From the NCBI GenBank assembly GCA_001653155.1, contig BDEJ01000041.1:38899-102898 (forward strand): DNA of 64,000 bases. Reading direction: 5' to 3'. The stretch comes from Porphyromonadaceae bacterium H1 (GTDB taxonomy: Bacteria > Bacteroidota > Bacteroidia > Bacteroidales > Paludibacteraceae). Shown piece by piece: positions 24,041 to 31,886 of the stretch. Each line of letters starts with the position of its first letter. Position 1 is the stretch's first letter. The position numbers and the translations under genes are program-made. The notes beneath the pieces are model-generated. The model did not search any database and was not told where the DNA came from. It was given only the letters and a program-made list of their open reading frames with translations.

Positions 24041-26224
24041 ATGAAAAAAATTCTTGTATGCCTCACAGCCTTTGGCATGGCTCTAACGAGTAATGCCAGC
24101 GACCTTCTCGACGACATTTGCGACGGTCGCTATCTATCGAACTCAGGTCAAGTGACGACATTCCGCTCAATGAATGACGGGGAGCGCTATACACGCCTTA
24201 GTCCCGACGGACGTGCATTATTGGCATATCAGTATCGCAACGACCTCAAGCCCGACACCCTTTTTTCCATAAATACGGTAAAGGACTATCCTTTCGAAGA
24301 CATAGCCGGATACACCCTTAGCCCCGACGAAAACTGGGTGTTACTTTATGCGAAGCCCCAAAAACGCTACCGCCACAGCTTCAGCGCCGAATATTATCTC
24401 TACAACAGGCAGAAGCGACGCTTGGAAGCCCTCTCCGAATACGGAGCTCAAGAGGCGCCTCTTTTCTCGCCCGACAGCCGCTACGTAGCTTTCGGACGCA
24501 GCAACAACCTCTTCATGAAAAAGCTCGACTACGGCACCGAAATAGCCATCACGAAAGACGGAGCTGCGGGAAAAATAAGCAACGGTATCCCGGATTGGCT
24601 TTACGAGGAGGAGTTTGGTGTAACCCGTTGTTTTGCGTGGAGTCCCGACAGCCGTTTACTCGCCTATCTCAAGTTTGATGAACGGGAAGTGGAAGAGCAT
24701 CACATGCAACTTTTCGCTTTGGGAAACGATGCCGAAAGGCCTGCCTATCCATCGCTACAAAGTTTTAAATACCCCCGTCCCGGAGGAAAAAATCCGAAAG
24801 TGAGTGTCTGTGTGTACGAAGATTTCTACAAGAGCAACAAAGTAATACAACTGGACAAGTCCGAAGAGGATAGCTACATCCCACACATGCAATGGACCAA
24901 CTCATCCGATCAGCTTGCCGTTTTCCGCCTCAACCGCAATCAAAACCGCCTGGATCTCTTCCTGTCCAATCCCCGCTCGACCGTCAGCCGTCTTGTACTC
25001 AATCAAACGGACAAACATTATGTAGACTACCGCAATGCGCTCAATACTTACTTCACACGCGACGGACGCTATTTCATCACTCTGAGCGAGGAAGACGGAT
25101 ACCGGCACATCCATCAATACGAACTAAACGGCACGCTGCACAAAAAGCTCAGCGCCGGAGCTTGGGATGTAACACGCCTCTACGGCTGCGACGAAGAATC
25201 CGGCAAGCTCTTTTATCAAGCTGCTGCAGAATCACCACTACGACGCGATGTTTACGTTCTCGACCTGAAGAAAGGCCGCAGTCAGCGCCTCAGCGACGGA
25301 AAAGGCACGCATCAGGCAGCTTTCAACAGTCGTTTTACCCTCTTCAGCGACCACAGCTCCTCGCTTCATGAGCCCGACCGCATCGTATTGCGCGACCAAC
25401 GGGGCCGCAGCCTACGCGTATTGGAAGAAGATGAGGAGGTTTTGAGTCGATTTAAACAGCTTGCTTTGCCCCAAAAAGAGTTTTTCAGTTTCACAACAGC
25501 CGACAGCGTAAAACTAAACGGCTGGATTTTACGTCCCTCCGAAAAGAGTCATGAGAAAGGCTCTCCACTTTTGTTAGTACAGTACGGAGGACCGGCTTCA
25601 CAGCAAGTACTCGATCGCTGGAGTATCGGTTGGGAGTATTACCTCGTACAACAAGGCTACGCCGTTGCCTGTGTGGATGGCCGCGGGACAGGAGCACGAG
25701 GCAGCGAGTTTCGCAGACTCAGCTACGGCCGCTTGGGATTTCTTGAGAGTCGCGATCAACAAGAAGCAGCCCGCTACTTGGCTTCCCTACCCTACATAGA
25801 TTCGGATCGCATCGGGATATGGGGCTGGAGTTACGGCGGTTTCGTAAGCCTGATGAGCATGAGTAGCGGCAGTCCCCGTTTTAAGGCAGGTATTGCCATA
25901 GCTCCCGTAACCGATTGGCGGCTCTACGATTCGGCTTATACCGAACGATACATGAAACGTCCACAAGAGAATCCGCGGGGGTATGCCGAAAGCTCTTTGC
26001 TCGGGCGTGCCGGCAGTCTGCAAGGCAGTTTGTTGCTGATACACGGAACAGCCGACGACAATGTACACCTCCAACACAGTCTATCATACGCCGAAGCCCT
26101 GACCAAAGCAGGGAAAGAATTTGACATGCAATTGTATACCGACAAAAATCACAGCCTGACCGGTTCCGAAACTCGGCGTCACCTCTATCGACGCATGTAT
26201 CGTTTTCTAAAGGAAAAACTTTAA
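24041..26224 (+). CDS. Dipeptidyl peptidase IV (S9 family)
   Basis: 727 residues. Residues 1-19 form a signal peptide (MKKILVCLTAFGMALTSNA). The N-terminal two thirds are the eight-bladed propeller of the DPP4 family, including DWLYEEEFGVTRCFAWSPDS with the Glu-Glu pair that binds the substrate amino terminus. The C-terminal alpha/beta-hydrolase domain has Ser597 in GWSYGGF, Asp672 or 673 in HGTADDNVH and His704 in KNHSL. It removes Xaa-Pro dipeptides from peptides in the periplasm or on the surface, supplying an asaccharolytic, peptide-feeding bacterium. Porphyromonas relatives have a homologue of the same size. It stands alone. Confidence 0.95.
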   Translation: MKKILVCLTAFGMALTSNASDLLDDICDGRYLSNSGQVTTFRSMNDGERYTRLSPDGRALLAYQYRNDLKPDTLFSINTVKDYPFEDIAGYTLSPDENWVLLYAKPQKRYRHSFSAEYYLYNRQKRRLEALSEYGAQEAPLFSPDSRYVAFGRSNNLFMKKLDYGTEIAITKDGAAGKISNGIPDWLYEEEFGVTRCFAWSPDSRLLAYLKFDEREVEEHHMQLFALGNDAERPAYPSLQSFKYPRPGGKNPKVSVCVYEDFYKSNKVIQLDKSEEDSYIPHMQWTNSSDQLAVFRLNRNQNRLDLFLSNPRSTVSRLVLNQTDKHYVDYRNALNTYFTRDGRYFITLSEEDGYRHIHQYELNGTLHKKLSAGAWDVTRLYGCDEESGKLFYQAAAESPLRRDVYVLDLKKGRSQRLSDGKGTHQAAFNSRFTLFSDHSSSLHEPDRIVLRDQRGRSLRVLEEDEEVLSRFKQLALPQKEFFSFTTADSVKLNGWILRPSEKSHEKGSPLLLVQYGGPASQQVLDRWSIGWEYYLVQQGYAVACVDGRGTGARGSEFRRLSYGRLGFLESRDQQEAARYLASLPYIDSDRIGIWGWSYGGFVSLMSMSSGSPRFKAGIAIAPVTDWRLYDSAYTERYMKRPQENPRGYAESSLLGRAGSLQGSLLLIHGTADDNVHLQHSLSYAEALTKAGKEFDMQLYTDKNHSLTGSETRRHLYRRMYRFLKEKL

Positions 26225-26327
26225 CGCCCATAAGTTTCACATTATTTCACAAACGAGGACGCCCGAAAACTGCTTTATAACACATCTCTCGGAACTCTCC
26301 CAGCTTCTCCGAGAAAAGAAAAAGTAG

Positions 26328-26335
26328 TAATTTTG
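26328..26335 (+). promoter_or_regulatory. -7 promoter box of the sugar transporter gene
   Basis: TAATTTTG matches TAnnTTTG and lies 57 bases before the ATG at 26392. Confidence 0.45.
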
Positions 26336-26391
26336 GGCGTTTTTTTAGTTACAACACACAAATAAACCGAATAACTAACTCTTTTAGCATT

Positions 26392-27729
26392 ATGAACCAA
26401 GAAAAGAAAAACTACACCTTGCCGATAGCGATGATGTTCGCGCTATTTGCCATGATTTCCTTCGTCACCGGGTTATCCAACCCCCTTGGCGTAATTGTGA
26501 AAAACCAACCCGGCATCCAAAACTGGATGTCTCAACTTGGGAACTTTGCCAACTTCTTCGCCTATCTCTTCATGGGACTTCCGGCGGGACTTATTCTCAA
26601 ACGTAAAGGTTACAAATTCACCGCACTCACAGCAATTGCCGTAGGTTTTGTAGGTGTAGGCATTCAGCTTTTGTCCGGCCTGATGCCTTACCAAAAAGGC
26701 GACGATTTTCTTCCCGTCTTCCTCGTGTATTTGACAGGAGCTTTCGTATCAGGCTTCTCCATGTGTATGCTCAACACGGTGGTGAACCCCTTGTTGAATA
26801 CGCTCGGCGGTGGAGGGAAACGTGGTAACCAGCTTATACAATTCGGGGGATCGCTCAACTCCATGGCAGCTACTATTGTCCCCATTCTCGGTGGTTATCT
26901 AATAGGCGATGCCACGCGTGCGGTACTATCCGACGCCATCCCTGCCCTGCTGATAGCCATGTCCATTTTTGCACTTGCCTTTGTAGTATTGTTTTTGGTT
27001 TCTCTGCCCGAACCTCACATGGAAAATCCCGCCGAAGCAGCTGCAGGCAAAGCTAAAGACAAATACAGTCCAATGTCCTTCCGGCATTTTGTATTCGGAA
27101 CCATAGCTATTTTCCTCTACGTGGGTATCGAAGTAGGTATTCCCAACTTTATCAACCTATTCCTCACAGCGCCTCAGACGCTCACCGAAGGATCGGCACC
27201 GGGCATGGGCGTTGACGCTGGTGCAGCCGGAACGGTAGTAGGTACTTACTGGTTCCTCATGCTGATAGGCCGTCTCTCAGGCGGTGTGTTGGGCGGACGC
27301 TTTTCGGCCAAAACACAATTGACCTTTGTATCGGCACTCGCCATGCTCTTGGTTGTTGTCGGAATCTTCCTGCCTGCTGACATTACAGTAAGCATGCCCG
27401 TATTCAAAGCAGACATCAGCTTCGGTATGCAAGTGGTTCCTCTATCGGTTATGCTCTTTGTTCTCTGCGGACTCTGCACCTCCATTATGTGGGGCGGCAT
27501 CTTCAACCTTGCCGTAGAAGGCATCGGAAAATATACGGCTCTTGGCTCGGGTATTTTCATGGTGATGGTCGTAGGCGGCGGCGTGCTTCCGCTTTTGCAA
27601 GGCTTGGTAGCCGACATCAGCGGCAGCTACATGACTTCCTACTGGGTGATCGTAGCAGGTCTCCTGTACCTGCTCTACTATGCACTGATAGGATCTAAAA
27701 ATGTTAACACGGACATTCCCGTAAAATGA
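26392..27729 (+). CDS. Sugar (glucose/galactose-type) MFS transporter
   Basis: 445 residues with about twelve membrane helices. The opening MMFALFAMISFVTGLSNPLG and the FMGLPAGLILKRKGYK loop, as well as CMLNTVVNPLLNTLGGGG in helix 4, are those of the FucP/GluP-type sugar:proton symporters of the major facilitator superfamily. A loop of about 30 polar residues separates the two halves (near residue 215). The next gene, which overlaps its stop codon by the sequence ATGA, encodes a ROK sugar kinase, so the pair takes up and phosphorylates a hexose such as glucose. Specificity cannot be told from sequence alone. Confidence 0.93.
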   Translation: MNQEKKNYTLPIAMMFALFAMISFVTGLSNPLGVIVKNQPGIQNWMSQLGNFANFFAYLFMGLPAGLILKRKGYKFTALTAIAVGFVGVGIQLLSGLMPYQKGDDFLPVFLVYLTGAFVSGFSMCMLNTVVNPLLNTLGGGGKRGNQLIQFGGSLNSMAATIVPILGGYLIGDATRAVLSDAIPALLIAMSIFALAFVVLFLVSLPEPHMENPAEAAAGKAKDKYSPMSFRHFVFGTIAIFLYVGIEVGIPNFINLFLTAPQTLTEGSAPGMGVDAGAAGTVVGTYWFLMLIGRLSGGVLGGRFSAKTQLTFVSALAMLLVVVGIFLPADITVSMPVFKADISFGMQVVPLSVMLFVLCGLCTSIMWGGIFNLAVEGIGKYTALGSGIFMVMVVGGGVLPLLQGLVADISGSYMTSYWVIVAGLLYLLYYALIGSKNVNTDIPVK

Positions 27730-27752
27730 AAACATCCTCAAAAAACAACATT

Positions 27753-28712
27753 ATGCAGAAACCTTATGTAATAGGCGTGGACATGGGCGGCACCAACACC
27801 GTATTCGGTGTTGTGGATGCCCGAGGAAACGTCGTTCTGAAAAGCGCCATCAAGACGGGCGCACACCCCAATGATGTGAACCGTTATATCGACGACATCC
27901 ACGATGAGTTAAGCAAACTTATCGAGCAGGTAGGCGGTCTGGAAAAAATCAAAGGCATCGGTATCGGGGCACCCAACGGCAACTACTACACGGGAAACAT
28001 CGAATTCGCTCCCAACCTACCTTGGAAGGGCATCATACCTTTTGCCAAGCTCATGAGTGAAAAATTCGGCATACCGGCAGCCTTGACCAACGACGCCAAT
28101 GCAGCAGCTATCGGCGAGATGACTTACGGAGTAGCCCGTGGCATGAAGAATTTCATCATGATAACCCTCGGAACCGGAGTGGGAAGCGGCATCATCATTG
28201 ACGGAAAGCTTGTCTACGGACACGACGGCTTCGCCGGAGAACTGGGACATGCCATCGTAGTACGTTCCAACGGACGCGTGTGCGGCTGCGGACGAACGGG
28301 ATGCCTCGAGGCTTACACATCGGCCACCGGAGTGGCCCGAACAGCACGTGAGATGCTGGAGACCGGAAATAAAGCCAGTCTCCTGCGTAACGTTCCCATC
28401 GAATCCATCACATCGAAAGACGTTTACGATGCCGCCTTGCAAGGCGACCAGGTAGCTTTGGATATTTTCGAATATACCGGGCGCATCCTCGGCGAGGCTT
28501 TTGCCAACTTCGTAGCATTCAGTGCTCCCGAAGCTATCGTCCTCTTCGGAGGGCTGGCCAAAGCCGGAGATTTCATCAAAAAGCCCGTCGTTGAGCATAT
28601 GGAACGCAACATCCTTCAAATATGGAAAGGAAAAGTAAAAGTCCTTTTCTCGGAACTGAAGGAAGCCGATGCAGCCATACTTGGCGCCAGTGCACTGGCT
28701 TGGGAACTCTAA
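27753..28712 (+). CDS. ROK-family glucokinase
   Basis: 319 residues from the ATG at 27753, which gives the usual MQKPYVIGVDMGGTN opening; an earlier ATG at 27726 overlaps the transporter stop and adds nine residues. The ATP phosphate loop is VIGVDMGGTNTVFGVVD, the sugar-binding and catalytic region is TNDANAAAIGEMTYGVARG with the catalytic Asp, and the ROK zinc motif is NGRVCGCGRTGCLEAYTS. It phosphorylates a hexose, probably glucose, in the cytoplasm. The gene follows the sugar transporter directly, and a hairpin lies 23 bases after its stop. Confidence 0.93.
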   Translation: MQKPYVIGVDMGGTNTVFGVVDARGNVVLKSAIKTGAHPNDVNRYIDDIHDELSKLIEQVGGLEKIKGIGIGAPNGNYYTGNIEFAPNLPWKGIIPFAKLMSEKFGIPAALTNDANAAAIGEMTYGVARGMKNFIMITLGTGVGSGIIIDGKLVYGHDGFAGELGHAIVVRSNGRVCGCGRTGCLEAYTSATGVARTAREMLETGNKASLLRNVPIESITSKDVYDAALQGDQVALDIFEYTGRILGEAFANFVAFSAPEAIVLFGGLAKAGDFIKKPVVEHMERNILQIWKGKVKVLFSELKEADAAILGASALAWEL

Positions 28713-28735
28713 GCAAACAATTGCGAAGCAACACC

Positions 28736-28766
28736 AAGGGCTACTTGTGTATCACAGGTAGCCCTT
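28736..28766. terminator. Hairpin after the glucokinase gene
   Basis: AAGGGCTAC at 28736-28744 pairs perfectly with GTAGCCCTT at 28758-28766 around a 13-base loop. It follows the glucokinase stop by 23 bases. There is no T run on the plus strand, so it may terminate weakly or protect the mRNA end. Confidence 0.5.
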
Positions 28767-28779
28767 GTGCTAATATGAA

Positions 28780-28804
28780 GGGGGCGCATCCTACAACGCC
28801 CCCC
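28780..28804. other. GC-rich inverted repeat
   Basis: GGGGGCG at 28780-28786 pairs with CGCCCCC at 28797-28803 with a 10-base loop. It follows the first hairpin by 13 bases and may be a second terminator-like structure. Confidence 0.45.
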
Positions 28805-29369
28805 AAGCACTCCCCTTGCCTCAGAAACCAATACCCGAAAAAAAGAGCCAAAGGAAGTACTAAGTCTATGCCACTTACAATTAAAATTAAAGAAGAAACT
28901 TTCTTCGAGAATTTTATTGTGAAAGAAAGAACTTCCACTTTTAATGGATAGCAAATATGTCTTAGTTTTTCCGGCCTCGCTGTGGTCGGATTATTTATCG
29001 TTCTTCTGCTTGAAATGGCTCCATATTTATCAACGGGTAGCCTAAGAAATACCGGAGCATTGTATCTTCACTCCGGCCGGTGTGCCGGCGTAGAAACCGG
29101 AAACATCGGATATTGAAAATTTGGCGGACCGTCCTTCACGAAGACGATTGTCTTCATGTGCTCCGGCTTTTTAGATATTTATTACGAAAATCGCCCGCAA
29201 TTTAGAAATTTATATCCACCCGGCAAAGAGAAAGGTGTTTTTTTAGATTTTTTTCTTTATTGTACCTCTACGATTGGAGAACATTTTTTCAAGACAGCAA
29301 AAAAAGCATGGTATAGGGAAAAGATTCCCCATTAATTTTCCACCTCACAACAGAGAAAGTTTATTTCGT
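28805..29369. other. Non-coding gap between convergent genes
   Basis: 565 bases between glucokinase and lipA, which face each other. No coding sequence is supported in any frame. There are short inverted repeats, for example GAAGAC-GATT-GTCTTC near 29140-29160, and AT-rich stretches near 29230-29270. No tRNA or IS end was recognised. Confidence 0.5.
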
Positions 29370-30221
29370 TTAACGGGGAGGTAACTGCCGCTCCGAGCAG
29401 TAAGAAGAGCGGACAAGAGGCGCGCTTTCCACCTGCTCGAATCCTTTAGCAAGAGCAATACGACGGTAATCTTCAAATATCGAAGGATGGATGTAGGCTG
29501 CTACAGGGATGTTGCGACGTGAAGGCTGCAAGTATTGTCCGATTGTAAGCACCGAGCATCCGATCCTTCGCGCGTCATCCATCAGCTCAAGTACTTCGTC
29601 CTGTGTTTCGCCCAATCCGAGCATAATTCCAGTTTTAGCCCAGCCGTGATGCCGGGCTATATGTTCCAGTACGCCCAGACTATCCTCATAACGAGCCCTA
29701 CTGCGTATCTTAGGCGTGAGACGCCGTACCGTCTCAAGGTTATGAGCAATGGTGTCGGGGGATTCGGCTATAACGAGATCGATCAACTCCGGGCGGGCAT
29801 CAAAATCGGGAATGAGCACTTCAATGCTGATACCGGGGTTTTCTTCCTTGGCTGCGCGTATGCAAGCCGCCCAATGGGCAGCTCCTCGATCGGACAGATC
29901 GTCTCGATCGACGGATGTAAGGACCACGTGCTTGAGCTGCATCTTAGCAATAGCAGCAGCCAATCGAAAAGGCTCGTCGGGATCCGGAGGCAGAGGACGC
30001 CCAGTAGCGGTATTGCAAAATCGACAAGAGCGGGTACATATATCGCCCAGAATCATCAGGGTAGCAGTGCCCCGGTTCCAACACTGCCACATATTCGGAC
30101 AACGTCCGCTGCTGCATATCGTATGCAGACCGTTCCGACGGATGGTTTCGTGCACAAGACTAAAACGCGCATCGCTGTGACAGTGTATCTTTATCCACTC
30201 GGGTTTTCGTAACCGGTTCAT
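29370..30221 (-). CDS. lipA: Lipoyl synthase
   Basis: 283 residues from the ATG at 30221 (MNRLRKPEWIKI); the longer frame to 30296 has no family support. The auxiliary iron-sulphur cluster cysteines are in CSSGRCPNMWQC (about residues 37-48) and the radical-SAM cluster in CTRSCRFC (about 63-70). GLGETQDEVLELMDD and GQYLQPSRRN are conserved family motifs and the C-terminus keeps the RSSYCSER segment. The enzyme inserts two sulphur atoms into an octanoyl chain bound to the lipoyl domains of 2-oxoacid dehydrogenases. It lies 101 bases downstream of the T9SS leucine-rich-repeat gene on the same strand. Confidence 0.95.
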   Translation of the reverse strand: MNRLRKPEWIKIHCHSDARFSLVHETIRRNGLHTICSSGRCPNMWQCWNRGTATLMILGDICTRSCRFCNTATGRPLPPDPDEPFRLAAAIAKMQLKHVVLTSVDRDDLSDRGAAHWAACIRAAKEENPGISIEVLIPDFDARPELIDLVIAESPDTIAHNLETVRRLTPKIRSRARYEDSLGVLEHIARHHGWAKTGIMLGLGETQDEVLELMDDARRIGCSVLTIGQYLQPSRRNIPVAAYIHPSIFEDYRRIALAKGFEQVESAPLVRSSYCSERQLPPR

Positions 30222-30322
30222 GCTTTTTATCTTGGATGAGGAGTTAGCGCTTAGTAAAAACCGGGGCGGAGAAATTCCGCCCCGGCCACGGACCAAGTTT
30301 TATCCTAAATTCTGTTGTCTCT

Positions 30323-31723
30323 TTAAGGCTGCGCTATTCGAAGCGTTTTCCCATTTACAGAGAGAAGGTAAACTCCTGCGGGTAAGGGCAGCTCTACTTC
30401 ATTTTGAATGCTCGTAAGCTGTAGCAAACGTTGTCCGGCAAGGTTATAAACACTGATGCGGTCACCGGCTTGCAATCCGCTAACATGGAGACTACCGGGA
30501 GCTGTTTGCAAGCGCAGTCCCGCAAGCGCAAGCGTTTCGAGAGCGTTAGTTTGCGTTATGCGAATGAAAGCCGTCTTCATCACGTTAGCTCCGGAGAAGA
30601 GGGGATAAGCGGGGGAGGTCAGCTCGCAATACACTTCTTCACTCTGCAGTTTGAGGAAAGTCGTTTTAGCGGCTTCCACGCGATAATCTTCGCCTTCGAC
30701 AAGAGCTTTTCCACTTTTGAGCTTCCACTTATATACTGTGGCTTGGGGAACTCCAGCCTTATCGAGTAGCTGGTCGTAACCGGATAGATCGAGTTCCTTA
30801 GCTATGGCAATCTCTTTAGCAGGTAAAGCAAGAATCGTATCCTGTGGGGCATAGCGGTAATCCTTGTGTGCTGCGGGCGGCAAAGCCTTCGGAGCCAGTT
30901 TGTTTTTGATGAAGTTGGCCCAAGTCGTTGCGACAGTATTCAGCTCAAGCGTCGTAAGTTGATTTCCCTGGCAAAAAAGACGGCCCAATTTTGACAGCAT
31001 GCTTACATCGAGACTCTTGAAACGGTTGAAGGCAACGTTCAAGAACTTCAGCTCCTTGTTTTTAGAGAAATCGAGACTCGTCAGTTTATTTTTAAACAGA
31101 TACACATCGGTCAAGGCTTCATTAGCCTTCAAATCGAGTTCCGTAAGTTCGTTTTCTCCCAAATGCATGTGAGTGAGCTTGGTATTTTTACCAAGATCGA
31201 GATTTTTCAACTTATTCTTTTGCATACTAATACGGAGCAACTCGGTATTAAGCGTTAAGTTAATGGTCTCGAAAGCGTTGTTATCCGAAGTGAAACGGGT
31301 GAGCTTCGTGTTCTTCGAGAGGTCTATGGAGGAAAGTCCGTGTGAAGAAATATCGAGATCGAGCAATTCAGTTGCTCCGGTCACGTTCACCTCCGTCAGT
31401 TTCACGCCCCCCTTCGTAAAAGAACAAGAGAAAAAAGCAATATCGGCTCCATACACTTTTATCGTGCCACTACCCTTAGGTAGCCCTATCTCATTATGAG
31501 CTGCAGGGGTTGTAAAAGCGGGAACACCTGTAAGGTTTTGTTTCACGCCATCCCCCCAATCTACAGCAACAGGCATTGTACCCGAAAGGGTCTTTAAACT
31601 CAAAGTGAGTGTTTTAGTACCATCTGGAGTAGCTTTAAGAACAATGTTGGGCGCGACTTCCTGTGCATGCAGGGTAAGCACGCAGCAACTTGTTAATGTT
31701 AAAAATAGAAATCTTATGTTCAT
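30323..31723 (-). CDS. Secreted leucine-rich-repeat protein with T9SS sorting domain
   Basis: 466 residues. Signal peptide about 1-20 (MNIRFLFLTLTSCCVLTLHA). Residues about 95-285 contain a run of leucine-rich repeats of about 21 residues with the pattern L-x-x-L-D-L-S-x-N, as in LSSIDLSKNTKLTRF and LTELDLKANEALTDV. Residues about 405-466 form a T9SS type A C-terminal domain (VSGLQAGDRISVYNLAGQ, then LPAGVYLLSVNGKTLRI). It should be exported by the T9SS and tethered to A-LPS by PorU; a surface adhesin role is likely from the repeat type but not shown. It diverges from the metalloprotease gene to its right and is followed by lipA. Confidence 0.88.
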   Translation of the reverse strand: MNIRFLFLTLTSCCVLTLHAQEVAPNIVLKATPDGTKTLTLSLKTLSGTMPVAVDWGDGVKQNLTGVPAFTTPAAHNEIGLPKGSGTIKVYGADIAFFSCSFTKGGVKLTEVNVTGATELLDLDISSHGLSSIDLSKNTKLTRFTSDNNAFETINLTLNTELLRISMQKNKLKNLDLGKNTKLTHMHLGENELTELDLKANEALTDVYLFKNKLTSLDFSKNKELKFLNVAFNRFKSLDVSMLSKLGRLFCQGNQLTTLELNTVATTWANFIKNKLAPKALPPAAHKDYRYAPQDTILALPAKEIAIAKELDLSGYDQLLDKAGVPQATVYKWKLKSGKALVEGEDYRVEAAKTTFLKLQSEEVYCELTSPAYPLFSGANVMKTAFIRITQTNALETLALAGLRLQTAPGSLHVSGLQAGDRISVYNLAGQRLLQLTSIQNEVELPLPAGVYLLSVNGKTLRIAQP

Positions 31724-31740
31724 AGTTTACTTTTTTATTA

Positions 31741-31756
31741 TATTTTTGCAAATATA
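31741..31756. promoter_or_regulatory. Overlapping divergent -7 boxes
   Basis: TATTTTTG at 31741-31748 on the plus strand abuts TATATTTG at 31756-31749 on the minus strand, a partly palindromic 16-base block. The minus box would drive the leucine-rich-repeat gene with a leader of about 20 bases; the plus box would drive the six-gene metalloprotease/SusCD run. The two polymerases would clash, so use is probably exclusive. Confidence 0.4.
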
Positions 31757-31886
31757 ACTGATTTTCCTGAATCGAAAGGCAAGGGAAGGAAAAAATATCG
31801 GAAAAGCCTTTAAGAAGCAGGAAACATGAAAAAAGACCCTAATTTTAACAAAACAAGAGATTATAAAGAGAAAGACTCCGAGAACG

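Noticed and set aside
26236..26256. Possible Rex operator TTTCACATTATTTCACAAA
   Set aside because: The two TTTCACA units are in direct and not inverted orientation, so they do not match the Rex palindrome.
29009..29170. GC-rich inverted repeats in the glucokinase-lipA gap, possible IS end
   Set aside because: The arms are short and imperfect, there is no terminal repeat pair and no transposase trace.
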